64,000 bases of DNA, from contig CAWBZG010000004.1 of the NCBI GenBank assembly GCA_963793245.1, forward strand, positions 1 to 64,000, written 5' to 3'. The notes under the pieces are model-generated. The model did no database searches. It had not been told where the DNA came from and worked only from the letters and a program-made list of their open reading frames with translations. The position numbers and the translations under genes are program-made. This document shows, piece after piece, positions 42,339 to 51,470 of this stretch. The first letter of the stretch is position 1. Every line of letters starts with the position of its first letter. The DNA comes from CAXBBB01 sp963793245 (GTDB lineage: Bacteria; Bacteroidota; Rhodothermia; Rhodothermales; BA12).

Positions 42339-44864
42339 TCACCGCAGGATGAGGTAGCTCAGCTTGAGCAGGAGCACGTTGGTCGGATAGCGTCCGAACA
42401 CGTCGCCGAATTGGTCGCCTGCGGACTGGTCGAACAGGCGCTCGTTGGCGCTCTCGAAGCCCGTCAGATCGTCGGAGATGTTGCGCGACTGGGTCCAGAC
42501 CAGGAAGAGCGTTGAGCCGGGCTGGTATTCCCAGCGGAAGACGGTGTTCAGTTGGAACGAGGCGAAGCTGAACTCGGCACGTTTGGGATACGCGTCGAAT
42601 GGGAGCCGCTCGTCGGCATTTGCTAGCAGGTCGAAGTTGCGGTGGGTGCCGCGTGTGGCGAAGAGTTGCGAGAAGAGTTGCAGCGAGATCGTCGGTGTAA
42701 ACGTCGTCGTGGCGCGGAGTTGGAGTTCCATCTGCTCCGAATCGCGTTGGCCGAAGAGAGGAACGAAGAGCGTGCCGTCGTCGAGCGGTGTGCGCAGGCG
42801 GACGGCATCGTCCAGGAGGGGAGAGAGGCCGATCCGGGTAAAGTCGGTGTCGTCGGCGCCTGATGCGTTGCGGTCGTTGCCGATGCGCCAGCCCTGGTCG
42901 TCTTGACGAAACGCTTCGTTGGCGATCCAGCTTCTGCGCCCTCTGTCGCGGTCGTAGCTCACGTCTCCGCGTACGTCGAATCGGTCCGAAACGCGCCAGC
43001 TTGCGCCCAACTCGCCGGACAAGCCGAAGCGACCGTCGCCGTCGATCGACACTTCGGCTTCGGGCGAGACGCGCCACAGCTTGCGACTGTCGGTGTCGTA
43101 GTCGATTCCGATGCTCATTTGGCGGGGGCGGGCGTTGGCTCCCAGTCCGCGCGTCTCGAACTGATCGTAGCCGCCGAAGAGGTAGTCTGTTTGCACGCTG
43201 ACTTCAAACGAGTGGAACGACGCCAACTCGAAGTTGCCGAACGCGAAAATCCCCAAGCCTTGCGAGAGCCGTTTGTCGTAGGTGAACGAGTTACCACCGA
43301 ACATGCGAAAGCTCACACGCCGAAATCCGCCGATGGGCTGCCCGCCGTTGAGTTCGTGGGATACGCGCCCGCTCAGCCCAATGGTGTTGTTACGGCGCAG
43401 GCGCCCAGTTTCGTTGAGGCTGAAGTGGTTGTCGGTCACGTTGACGCCTGCGCTGTAGCGCCAATCGCCGGTCAGCCGTTCGCCTTCGATAGATCCGGCA
43501 AAGCCCAGTTCGCCGTCAAGCACAGGCGTGGTGCGGTGCGTAGCAGACAGGTTGCCGGACACGCGGTAGGTGTCGTCGAGCAGTTGCAGGTTCCAGTCGG
43601 CGACGCCTGCGAACGCGCGCCGATCGCCTCCGGTTAGTTTGTCGTCGAACGCAGTGACGAGGGCGCCATACTCGGACGTGCCACGTCGTTGGAGTAGGCG
43701 GAATGCGGCGAACGAGCGATTGGGCGAGAAGTCGTCTCCGGTTGTGGCGGCGAGCGCTCCGTAGCTCAGGCCGCCCTCACGCTGGCCGAACAGTTTGGCG
43801 GCTCCGATGATCGGCGCGTTTTGGCCGATCCGCCGCGTGTAGAGCGCCTGGCCGCCGTCGCCGTTGGTCTGGAACAGGTCGAGTCCTTCGACGAAGAACG
43901 GTCGCCGCTCTGGGAAAAAGGTCTCGAACGCCGACAGGTTGAGTTCGGCCGGATCGCTCTCGACCTGTCCAAAGTCGGGGTTGAAGGCGAGGTCGAGTGT
44001 CGCGTTAGACGAGAGGCCAATTTTGGCGTTGGCTCCGGCGTCGAACTGTCCGCCCGTTTCCACGCGCCCAACGCCCGGCTCGGCTCGTCCGCCCGAGAGC
44101 ACGTACGGCGTCACCTGGATGGCTCGGCGTGGTTTAACCCCCTGGATGCCGGTCAGCCGCCCATAACCCTGCACGACACCGCGCGAGCGCACATCGCGCG
44201 GTACGAGCGACCACTCCAGCCGCTCGGACGTGCGCGGGATCTCGCGCACGAAGTTGATGCCCCACGTCTGCTCGTCGCTTTCGGAGAAGCGCAGCATCGA
44301 GTAGGGAATCCGCATCTCCACGGTCCATCCCTCACTGTCGCGCCGCACCGCCGATGTCCAGATGGCGTCCCACGAGTCGTCGTAGCTGTTGCCGTTCTGG
44401 ATGCCGTCTGCCTGTACGCCTGCCGCATTGACGGCAAAGCGATACGCCGTCCGCCCGTCGGCAAACCCGTCAATGCTGACCGAGAACTCGTCGCCGTCGG
44501 CGTCGTCGCGTCGTCCCAGAATGGTGCGGATGGCGTCGGGGTCGTCGTCGAACAGGCGAGCGCCGATATAGAGCGAGGTTGCCGAATACGCGATGCGCAC
44601 CTCGGTCCTTTGCGAGCCTTCGGCACCCTCGACCGGGTCGAACTGCCGAAACTGAGACGCGATTGCGGCGAGTTGCCACGTTTCTTCGTCGAGTGATCCA
44701 TCGACCACGATGCTACCTTGCGTCCGTTGCGCCGAGACGGTAGGCGGCTCGTCGGGAGAGGCCGCGAGAGGGGTTCCGGCGAGGAGCAGGAGGGCCAGGA
44801 ATCGGATCAATTTTTGAAGTGCGTTACGGTCAGACAAAACATATCTGACGACAGTATCGTCCAA
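42339..44864 (-). CDS. DUF5916/CBM9-domain outer-membrane protein
   Basis: The N-terminal signal is LIRFLALLLLAGTPLAAS. The start is uncertain: TTG at 44864, 44837 or 44810, with the last giving the tightest signal peptide. Residues about 45-230 form a CBM9-like domain (VDGSLDEETWQ, YIGARLFDDDPDAI, DEFSVSIDGFADGRTAYRFAVNAAG), and the next 600 residues form the DUF5916 barrel (FNPDFGQVESDPAELNLSAFE, FFPERRPFFVEG). The end, LLKLSYLILR, is a plausible last barrel strand. The family is widespread in Bacteroidota and its function is not established. It was suggested to bind or process carbohydrate because of the CBM9 part. Confidence 0.88.
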   Translation of the reverse strand: MDDTVVRYVLSDRNALQKLIRFLALLLLAGTPLAASPDEPPTVSAQRTQGSIVVDGSLDEETWQLAAIASQFRQFDPVEGAEGSQRTEVRIAYSATSLYIGARLFDDDPDAIRTILGRRDDADGDEFSVSIDGFADGRTAYRFAVNAAGVQADGIQNGNSYDDSWDAIWTSAVRRDSEGWTVEMRIPYSMLRFSESDEQTWGINFVREIPRTSERLEWSLVPRDVRSRGVVQGYGRLTGIQGVKPRRAIQVTPYVLSGGRAEPGVGRVETGGQFDAGANAKIGLSSNATLDLAFNPDFGQVESDPAELNLSAFETFFPERRPFFVEGLDLFQTNGDGGQALYTRRIGQNAPIIGAAKLFGQREGGLSYGALAATTGDDFSPNRSFAAFRLLQRRGTSEYGALVTAFDDKLTGGDRRAFAGVADWNLQLLDDTYRVSGNLSATHRTTPVLDGELGFAGSIEGERLTGDWRYSAGVNVTDNHFSLNETGRLRRNNTIGLSGRVSHELNGGQPIGGFRRVSFRMFGGNSFTYDKRLSQGLGIFAFGNFELASFHSFEVSVQTDYLFGGYDQFETRGLGANARPRQMSIGIDYDTDSRKLWRVSPEAEVSIDGDGRFGLSGELGASWRVSDRFDVRGDVSYDRDRGRRSWIANEAFRQDDQGWRIGNDRNASGADDTDFTRIGLSPLLDDAVRLRTPLDDGTLFVPLFGQRDSEQMELQLRATTTFTPTISLQLFSQLFATRGTHRNFDLLANADERLPFDAYPKRAEFSFASFQLNTVFRWEYQPGSTLFLVWTQSRNISDDLTGFESANERLFDQSAGDQFGDVFGRYPTNVLLLKLSYLILR

Positions 44865-44870
44865 TACGCC

Positions 44871-45227
44871 ATGCCCAACAGCTACCGACTCGTCTTTTCA
44901 CTGCTTCTGCTGCTCGTCTTCGGATTGGCACCAGTCCAAACGCACGCCCAGGCGACGCCTCCGGTAGTTCAGATGCAGGCTGCCTCGCCCAATCCGTTCG
45001 GTAGTGAGACCCAGTTTGCCGTATCGACCGATCAGGCAGGCACCGTCACCGTAGAGGTATACAACGTCCTCGGGCAGCGCGTCCGCACGCTGCTGTCGGA
45101 ACGCATGGACGCCAAGGAATCCAAAGTCCTCCGCATCGACGCTTCGAACCTGCCTGCTGGCCTCTACGTCATCCGCGCCCAAGCCGGTGGACAGGTGGCG
45201 TCGCAAATGGTCACACTGAGCAGGTAA
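44871..45227 (+). CDS. Miniature secreted protein: signal peptide plus T9SS-type sorting domain
   Basis: The 118-residue product has a signal peptide (SLLLLLVFGLAPVQTHAQ, about residues 10-27) and then almost only a Por/type-A C-terminal sorting domain. Its motifs are ASPNPFGSETQFAVS, VTVEVYNVLGQRVRTLL and LRIDASNLPAGLYVIRAQAGG. Normally this domain is the tail of a large cargo protein and directs it through the type IX system for surface anchoring. Here there is no room for a cargo domain. It may be a remnant, a competitor or a small surface protein. The divergent DUF5916 gene starts within a few tens of bases. Confidence 0.85.
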   Translation: MPNSYRLVFSLLLLLVFGLAPVQTHAQATPPVVQMQAASPNPFGSETQFAVSTDQAGTVTVEVYNVLGQRVRTLLSERMDAKESKVLRIDASNLPAGLYVIRAQAGGQVASQMVTLSR

Positions 45228-45271
45228 GGCAAGGACTTGTCTCCTTCGCCGCGAATACCCTTCGAAAGCTC

Positions 45272-45607
45272 ATGGACTTTCTTCCTGCCTTTGGTCCGCT
45301 TATCTACAGCCTCGGGCAGGTAGCGCTCGTCGTTGGCGTCACTATCGGTGCGTACCACATTTCCAGGGCTGCCTACCACATCTCCAAGTTTTACGCGCAC
45401 AAGAATTGGGAGATCGAGAACGGAGTGCAAGACTCTGGAATGGCGGCGGAGATTGAGGCGGCGGTGCGCAGAGCCGTCACTGAAGCCCAGGCGGAACCGG
45501 CACGGCGCGCCACCTACACCAGCAATCGGATCGAGATTCCGGACGAGGACGGCTATGGAGTGGACGAAGACGGCTCACCCACGCGGCGGAGAGATCGGAC
45601 GGCGTAA
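45272..45607 (+). CDS. Small single-helix membrane protein
   Basis: This 111-residue protein has one membrane helix near the start (LIYSLGQVALVVGVTIGAYHI, about residues 10-30). A YHISKFYAHKNWEIENG segment and an acidic, proline- and arginine-containing tail follow. No family is recognised. It follows the miniature sorting protein by 45 bases and converges on tyrA. Confidence 0.6.
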   Translation: MDFLPAFGPLIYSLGQVALVVGVTIGAYHISRAAYHISKFYAHKNWEIENGVQDSGMAAEIEAAVRRAVTEAQAEPARRATYTSNRIEIPDEDGYGVDEDGSPTRRRDRTA

Positions 45608-45618
45608 TCCGTCATCGC

Positions 45619-46743
45619 TCACGCCTTCCGCTCGGCTGAGAATCCAGCTTTTTGCAGTGCAGCCAGCGCGCGGCCTATTTCGTCGTCCGATGCAAACGCC
45701 AGTCGGAAGCTTCCGCCCGTTCCCTCGCGCACGAGCAGGAGTTCTACGTCTTTCACGTTGAGGCCCGAGGCGGCGAGGGCGGCGAAGACTTCGGAGAGGA
45801 AGCCGGGGCGGTCGACAGCGTGGAGCAGCAGTTCGGGGTAGGCGCGGAGCAGACCTTTGCGCCGGTTCGGAACGTCGTGGCGCGTCTGGTTGGCGGCGTC
45901 GAAGTCTGCTTTGAGCGCGTCGGTGTCGTCGGAGGCGAGGGCGGCTTCCAGTTGGTCGAGTTGCGCGCGAACCGATGCGAGCGCGTGGCGGATAGCGGGC
46001 GTGTTCGCGGACAAGATGCCTTCCCAGGTGCCGTAGGGCGATGAGGCGATGCGCGTCATGTCGCGGAAGCCGCCTCCGGCCAAGAGGCGCGTCATCGGCT
46101 CCTCCCGGGTGTGTGCGCCGACGGCGTTGGTCAGGGCGATGGCGAGCAGTTGCGGCACGTGCGAGACGTGAGCGGCGGCCAGATCGTGCGCCTGGGCGTC
46201 GAGCGAGAGCACACGGGCGCCCAGCGTGTCGATCAGGTCGACGAGCGCTTCGAAGCGTCGGTGCCCCACGCTCGCCGGAGTAGGACACAGGGCGTAGGCA
46301 GCGTTCTCGAACAGCAGCGGCGAGGCGTACGCAACGCCCGCAAACTCGCTGCCCGCCATCGGGTGTCCGCCGACGAACTGCCCCGGAAGCAACTCATCCG
46401 CCAACTCGCCGATGCCCGTCTTGACCGAACCCACGTCGGTCACCAGCGCGTCGGGGCGCACGTGCGGCGCAATCTGCCGCAACACGTCTTCCAGAAAGGC
46501 GAGGGGCGGGGCGAGGATGACCAGGTCGGCGTCGGCTACGGCCTCGACAGGGTCGGCGACGGCGCGGTCGCAGCCTCCGCGCGAGGTCAGCACGGCGAGG
46601 ACGGCGGGGCGGTCGCATGCGGTGACGCGCACGTCGCGCGCGTGGCGTTTCAGCGCCAGCGCCCACGAGCCGCCGATCAGCCCGGTCCCGATAATGGCGA
46701 CGTGCCGGATCGGAAATTTCGTAGTGCGAGCGGAGGCGGGCAT
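45619..46743 (-). CDS. tyrA: Prephenate dehydrogenase with C-terminal ACT-like domain
   Basis: Oxidises prephenate to 4-hydroxyphenylpyruvate in tyrosine synthesis. The NAD-binding start is VAIIGTGLIGGSWALALKR (about residues 15-33), followed by DLVILAPPLAFLEDVL and VTDVGSVKTGIGE. The catalytic region is GGHPMAGSEFAGVAYASPLLFEN, with AAAHVSHVPQLLA and GGFRDMTRIASSPYGTWEGIL. The last 75 residues look like an ACT domain (YPELLLHAVDRPGFLSEVF), which would give feedback control. At 374 residues it is complete. It is divergent from the rhomboid at 46797, with 53 bases between starts. Confidence 0.93.
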   Translation of the reverse strand: MPASARTTKFPIRHVAIIGTGLIGGSWALALKRHARDVRVTACDRPAVLAVLTSRGGCDRAVADPVEAVADADLVILAPPLAFLEDVLRQIAPHVRPDALVTDVGSVKTGIGELADELLPGQFVGGHPMAGSEFAGVAYASPLLFENAAYALCPTPASVGHRRFEALVDLIDTLGARVLSLDAQAHDLAAAHVSHVPQLLAIALTNAVGAHTREEPMTRLLAGGGFRDMTRIASSPYGTWEGILSANTPAIRHALASVRAQLDQLEAALASDDTDALKADFDAANQTRHDVPNRRKGLLRAYPELLLHAVDRPGFLSEVFAALAASGLNVKDVELLLVREGTGGSFRLAFASDDEIGRALAALQKAGFSAERKA

Positions 46744-46796
46744 AGGGGTACGGATCGAGTAGAGCGCATCTTACGCATTCGACCCATCGACCGTTT

Positions 46797-47549
46797 ATGC
46801 TTTTTCCGCTCTCCGACGACGACCGCCGACTGACCCGCACCGCATGGGTCACGCTCGTCTTTCTCGCCGCCAACGTCATCGTCTTCATTCTCTTTCAGGG
46901 CATGGGCGGCAACGAGGCGTTCACGTACGGATGGAGCGTCATCCCCCAAGAGATCATGACGGGCCAGGACTTGGTCGGCGACGTGACGTTGCAGGTCGGC
47001 GATCAGCGCGCGGTCATCACGCACACGCCCGGTCCGGTCCCGATCTACCTGACGGTCGTGTCGGCGATGTTCATGCACGGCGGCTGGCTCCACCTGGGCG
47101 GCAACTTGCTCTATCTCTGGATCTTCGGCGACAACGTCGAGCATCGCTTCGGGCCGATCACCTTTCTCTTGTTCTACCTCGCCTGCGGACTGGCGGCGAC
47201 AATGGCGCAAGTTGCCCTCGACCCCGACGGCGTGATCCCCAACTTGGGCGCGTCGGGCGCGATCTCGGGCGTGCTGGGTGCTTACCTCGTCCTGTTTCCG
47301 CGCAACAAGGTCCGCGCGTTGCTCTTCTACTTCGTCGTCAGCGTGCCCGCCGTCGTCGTGCTCGGGCTGTGGATCGCGTTCCAGTTTTTCAACGGCTACG
47401 GCTCGTTCTTCGCCGCCGAGCAGACCGGAGGCGTTGCGTACGGCGCCCACGTCGGCGGATTTATCGCAGGCGTGATCGGCGCATTCGTACTCAAAGGCAT
47501 CCGCCCACCGCGACTCCAAGAAGCCAGCGTCAGCCGCGCCGTTCGCTGA
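46797..47549 (+). CDS. Rhomboid intramembrane serine protease
   Basis: This 250-residue protein has six membrane helices. Rhomboid catalytic features are GASGAISG (Ser153), AHVGGF (His218) and the HLGGNLLYLWIFG oxyanion-side motif (about residues 99-111). A 40-residue periplasmic insertion between helices one and two (SVIPQEIMTGQDLVGD) is typical of the larger bacterial type. It cleaves single-pass membrane proteins within the membrane; targets are unknown. Its 3' end overlaps that of the leftward nucleotidyltransferase gene by 20 bases. Confidence 0.92.
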   Translation: MLFPLSDDDRRLTRTAWVTLVFLAANVIVFILFQGMGGNEAFTYGWSVIPQEIMTGQDLVGDVTLQVGDQRAVITHTPGPVPIYLTVVSAMFMHGGWLHLGGNLLYLWIFGDNVEHRFGPITFLLFYLACGLAATMAQVALDPDGVIPNLGASGAISGVLGAYLVLFPRNKVRALLFYFVVSVPAVVVLGLWIAFQFFNGYGSFFAAEQTGGVAYGAHVGGFIAGVIGAFVLKGIRPPRLQEASVSRAVR

Positions 47550-48249
47550 CGTAGCGCTCGGCTTCGGCCAATCGGTCGTGCGTGCCCACGTCGAGCCAGT
47601 ACGCCGCGCCGACGTGGTACGGCTTGATCGAGGCCCCAGTCTTGGCGAGCCGCAGGTAGGGAGTCATGATCGAGAACGTCCCGGTCTCCTCGAACGCGTC
47701 GAGCAGGCTCGGACTCGCCACCTGGATGCCGCAGAAGTCGAAGCGGTGCAGCGTGCCTTCGGGGTCTCGCACCTGCTTTTCGCCACCGGCGTACGCGTAC
47801 CCCATTAGTCCGATGTCGTCGAAGAGCAGGTAGCGTTCGGTCGTGGCCTCTCTGACGGCCAGCGTTGCCAGGCAGCCGGGGTCGTGCGCTGCGTAGAGTG
47901 CCGCCAAGTCGATTTCGCTCAGGATGTCGACGTTGTGGATCAGGTACGGCTCGTCCGGCAGCAGGTCGCGGGCGTGGAGTAGGCCGCCTCCGGTTTCGTA
48001 GGGGCCGCCCGGCTCGAACGATAGGTGGGTCTCGACGCCCAGATCGCCTTTCTCCGTGACGTAGGTTTCGACCTGATCGGCCAGGTACGCCGTATTGACG
48101 ACGAGCCGGTCGCAGCCTGCCTCGACCAATCTATCCGCTGTGTGTTGCAGAAGCGGAGCGCCGCCGACTTCGACCATCGCCTTGGGCGTCGTGTCGGTGA
48201 GAGGGGCGAGGCGGGTGCCGCGTCCAGCGGCGAAGATCAGTCCGGTCAT
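47530..48249 (-). CDS. Sugar-1-phosphate nucleotidyltransferase
   Basis: This 239-residue protein has the NTP_transferase signature FAAGRGTRLAPLTDTTPKAM (residues 6-25), then LIHNVDILSE with the metal-binding aspartate and FEPGGPYETGGGLLHA. This is close to MurU/RmlA-like enzymes such as N-acetylmuramate-1-phosphate uridylyltransferase or mannose-1-phosphate guanylyltransferase. No C-terminal hexapeptide acyltransferase domain is present, so it is a short single-domain form. The exact sugar cannot be told. It may supply activated sugar for cell-wall recycling or a polysaccharide. Confidence 0.88.
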   Translation of the reverse strand: MTGLIFAAGRGTRLAPLTDTTPKAMVEVGGAPLLQHTADRLVEAGCDRLVVNTAYLADQVETYVTEKGDLGVETHLSFEPGGPYETGGGLLHARDLLPDEPYLIHNVDILSEIDLAALYAAHDPGCLATLAVREATTERYLLFDDIGLMGYAYAGGEKQVRDPEGTLHRFDFCGIQVASPSLLDAFEETGTFSIMTPYLRLAKTGASIKPYHVGAAYWLDVGTHDRLAEAERYVSERRG

Positions 48250-48313
48250 GTCGGTCGAGAAGTGGAGTCGTCCAACCTACCGCCGATCCGAGGCGCACAC
48301 CGTCCCGATCCGG

Positions 48314-48553
48314 CTACCGTTGCTCCGGCAGTTGCCCGCGCCTGCGGATCGTGAACAACATCGCCGCGATCACGACGCCGATCAGCACCAGCCGCGCGCC
48401 CATCGCCGCCTCTGAATCGGCCCAGGCCATGATGAGAAGCAGCGCGCCTGCACCGACCGCGAACCCGACCCGGACCGCAGGTCGCAACCCCTTCAGGGCC
48501 GTCAGCACGCCGACGTAAACCGCGAGCGCGGCGATGAGAATAAAGGTGTTCAT
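48314..48553 (-). CDS. Small hypothetical membrane protein
   Basis: The ATG at 48553 gives 79 residues with three hydrophobic segments (FILIAALAVYVGVLTALKG, VRVGFAVGAGALLLIMAW, ARLVLIGVVIAAMLFTI). The open frame extends to 48610, but those residues are not membrane-like. No family recognised. It follows the nucleotidyltransferase on the same strand. Confidence 0.55.
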   Translation of the reverse strand: MNTFILIAALAVYVGVLTALKGLRPAVRVGFAVGAGALLLIMAWADSEAAMGARLVLIGVVIAAMLFTIRRRGQLPEQR

Positions 48554-48747
48554 GGACGAAAGGTACGGAGCAGAGTCGAACTCCTCAGAGGCGCCGGAAT
48601 CAGCCTTCAACTGTGTCGGATGCTAGTGGGCAATCGTCTGAAAAATAAATAGATAGACGTGTGACATATAGTTGTCGCTGCGACCTTGTATTCTACGCAT
48701 ACGCGCGCGCGAAACGGCGTGCTGCACTCTCCACAACCCCGCCCGCC

Positions 48748-49410
48748 ATGTCTACCCATTTCGCCGAGCCTAGTCTGTTCTACGCCCCGCCTTACGAGCG
48801 TCCCGTCGAGGACGAACTGGCGTGGCACTTGGTCAAGTTTCTCCACCCGGACGCTGGAATCCAGTATCAGGTGCGCCACGAGACGCCTGCCGGACCGTTC
48901 TACACCGATTTCGTCGTCGAGGTACCGCTAGGCGATGCGGTGCGCCGCGTCGGAATTGAGGTGACGGACGATCTCGACCCCGAGAACGTCGCGCTCCGTG
49001 ATGCGCTGCTCGTCGGCGGTGGGCATCTGGACGCGGTCTTGCGGTTCGATCCCAGCGATCTGACCTACCGACTGCACGACGTGTTGCTGTTCGCGCTGCG
49101 TCTACGTCCCGAGCTGTTCGGTCGTCGCGGACGCGTCAATCTGGAAACGCTCGCATCGACTGAGGCGCTGATCTGCGACGTGCGTCCGGGCCGCTCGGTC
49201 GACATGCCGTACGCCCTTCCTGACTCGCACGCCGGATTGCTGTTCGGTGGCGAAGAGTTGGAGCCGCTTCCCGGAGCAGGGCGTGTGCTGCACGTCGCTG
49301 TTGCGGATTCGGCCCATCCTCAGTCGTGGCTCGCCCACTATCACCGAGCACTAGACTTTTTCGGCGTCACACACCGACAGGTCGGCCAGTCGAGGCGGCG
49401 AGCGGCGTGA
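48748..49410 (+). CDS. Hypothetical protein with possible PD-(D/E)XK-like core
   Basis: This 220-residue cytoplasmic protein starts at ATG 48748. A segment FLHPDAGIQYQVRHETPAGPFYTDFVVEVPLG (about residues 30-62, quoted as HETPAGPFYTDFVVEV) followed by VGIEVTDDLDPEN resembles the DUF559/Vsr-type nuclease core: a strand D..V, then a GIEVTDD strand. The middle has RLHDVLLFALRLRPELF. The end is basic (RRRAA). No partner gene such as a methylase is near. Function unknown; the nuclease fold is a tentative inference from the order of strands. Confidence 0.6.
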   Translation: MSTHFAEPSLFYAPPYERPVEDELAWHLVKFLHPDAGIQYQVRHETPAGPFYTDFVVEVPLGDAVRRVGIEVTDDLDPENVALRDALLVGGGHLDAVLRFDPSDLTYRLHDVLLFALRLRPELFGRRGRVNLETLASTEALICDVRPGRSVDMPYALPDSHAGLLFGGEELEPLPGAGRVLHVAVADSAHPQSWLAHYHRALDFFGVTHRQVGQSRRRAA

Positions 49411-51312
49411 TCCGAGGGGTCGGTCGGCGGTCCTGCCGAGCCGTTTCGTTTGTTTGAAGAGTTGATCGGAGAGCGTCGAGCGTAGATGCAACGTCTGCGC
49501 TCGACGCCTGTGTGTGCGCATCTGCTGCGGCGCGGAGGTGCGTTGCGGTCTGTGCACTGTCCTGTGCGGCTGTCGACAACGCGTCGTGTGAGGCGGTGGC
49601 GTGCTCCATTCCTTGAGCGACGGAGTGTGTGGTCTGGTCGATCTGGGCGACGGCGTCTGTAGCCTGGCGGCGAATGTCGGCCAAGCGGTTGGAGATGTCG
49701 GCGGTCGCACGCGAGGTGCCGTCGGCGAGTTTGCGGACTTCGTCGGCTACGACGGCGAATCCGCGTCCGGCGGCTCCGGCACGTGCGGCTTCGATGGCGG
49801 CGTTGAGGGCGAGCAGGTTGGTCTGGTTGGCAATCTCCCCGATGAGCGAGACGACGTGCTCGATGCCTTGGGTGCTGTCCCCCAATCCGCGAATCGTCTG
49901 GGCGAGCGCGTCGGTGCCTTGGGCGATGGATGCGACCTGAGCGCGTGTCTGTTCGGCGAGCGTCGCGCTGCGTTCTACGCTGGCGGCTCCGCTTTCCGAA
50001 ACCGACCGAGCCTGGGCCAAATGCCCGTCTACTTCGCCGCTGGCAGGTGTAGCGATCTCCTGACTCAAACGCGTGACCTGCTCCGACGCTTCAGACAACC
50101 GCCGTTGTAGCTCCCCGGCGAGGATGCTCTGTTCTGCTGCGGAACGCTCGGCGATGTGCGTACGCTCGTCCTGTTCGGCTAATCGGCCTGCGATGCGCTT
50201 CTCGCAAGTGCATCGACTGCATCCGCAATACGCTGAGCGACAGGTGAGGCAACAGGTTGTGCAGCGGCCTGCGGCTCAACGATACGCCGCAGCAGCGTGT
50301 CCAGATCAGCGATCAGCGACTGGTGAGCGAGGCGATCTCGCTCGTACTGCTCTGCGTCCGTCGTCAACTGCACAATGCGCTTGATGCTCTGGTCGCGCTC
50401 GTCTAAGGCCGACTGTCCGGCGGCTTCGAGGCGTTGGATACGCGCGCTGATTCCGGCGATAGGGTCCAGTGAATCGTCTGCGCTCAAGCGCTGGAGCGGT
50501 GCAAGCAAGGCGCGGCTGAGCAGCAGGTGGAGACTCAGCAGGAGCAGCAGTCCGCCGCAGACGCCGAGCAGAATCAGCCGCGAAGTCCGCGAGGGACGTT
50601 GGGCTACAAGCGGTGCTTGTACAGCGCTCGTGACGGTCGCCGACCACGGCTCGAAGACTGACGTGGTCGTGATCCACCCGCTGTTGGGTGCGGGCGCTCC
50701 GGCTATTGGGGCGCCGGACGCGTCGAGAAGCGCAACCGATTGTACATCCGATTCTGCGAACAGGTCGGACGCTACCAGTGAGGCCAGCGGCACGCTCACG
50801 AGCCACGCTCCTGCGATGTCGCCCCGTGCGTCGAGCAGCGTACGACCGGCGACTTTCTGTGCACCGGATGCGTCGATGCCTGAATAAGCGGCGCTCCCGG
50901 CGAGTGCTGCATGCGCTTCGTCAGGTAACTCGGCGGCGTCTCCGGCGACGACTACGAAGCGCAATCCATCGAACGCCAACAGCGTCACGTTTACCTGCTC
51001 ACCCTGCTGCGTGTCGACATCCAGGGCGGAGGTTTGTCCGAAATAGAGCGTGGGGGCAGTATCGCTCTGCTTGCTCGTCCACGGTGGACCCAGGCGGCGC
51101 GTAGAGAGGTCGAGAGCGTCCAGTGCCGATTCCAGCCGAGCAGTTGCCTGGGCGTCGATAGCAGACAGCGCGCCGATGGCTGCATGTGCCGCTGGCTCAG
51201 GCGATGGCGGCTGGGGCAGCGGAGGCGCGGGTAGGAGCAGACCGGCGCACACAGCGACGAGGGCAAGCAGCGCGCCGAACGGCACGAGCAGCCGCGTAGA
51301 CAAACGCGACAT
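49367..51312 (-). pseudogene. Methyl-accepting chemotaxis-like receptor (frameshifted)
   Basis: The start at 51312 encodes an N-terminal membrane helix (LLVPFGALLALVAVCAGLLL). A 230-residue periplasmic Cache-like sensor region follows (YFGQTSALDVDTQQGEQVN, LLDARGDIAGAWLVSVPLASLV), then a second helix (LILLGVCGGLLLLLSLHLL). A coiled coil leads to the frame break near 50205; the next frame (RIAGRLAEQDERTHIAERSA) joins the signalling domain. The MCP hairpin tip is ALNAAIEAARAGAAGRGFAVVADEVRKLA. No HAMP is clear and there is no CheR-binding pentapeptide at the end. Other chemotaxis genes are absent here. One base lost would explain the break. Confidence 0.85.
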
Positions 51313-51470
51313 AAACAGAGCGGACAGGTTGAGGGGGGGGAGATGCTCGCGCTATCGGACACTGCGTCGATTTCTTAAATCGGAGGGTGTCTCTTCTTTG
51401 GTTCGAAGTGCCCTGGAGCCTATCCCATTCTTTCGCAACCGCGCCGTGCCCGGCTCGCTAGTTTTGGCAT

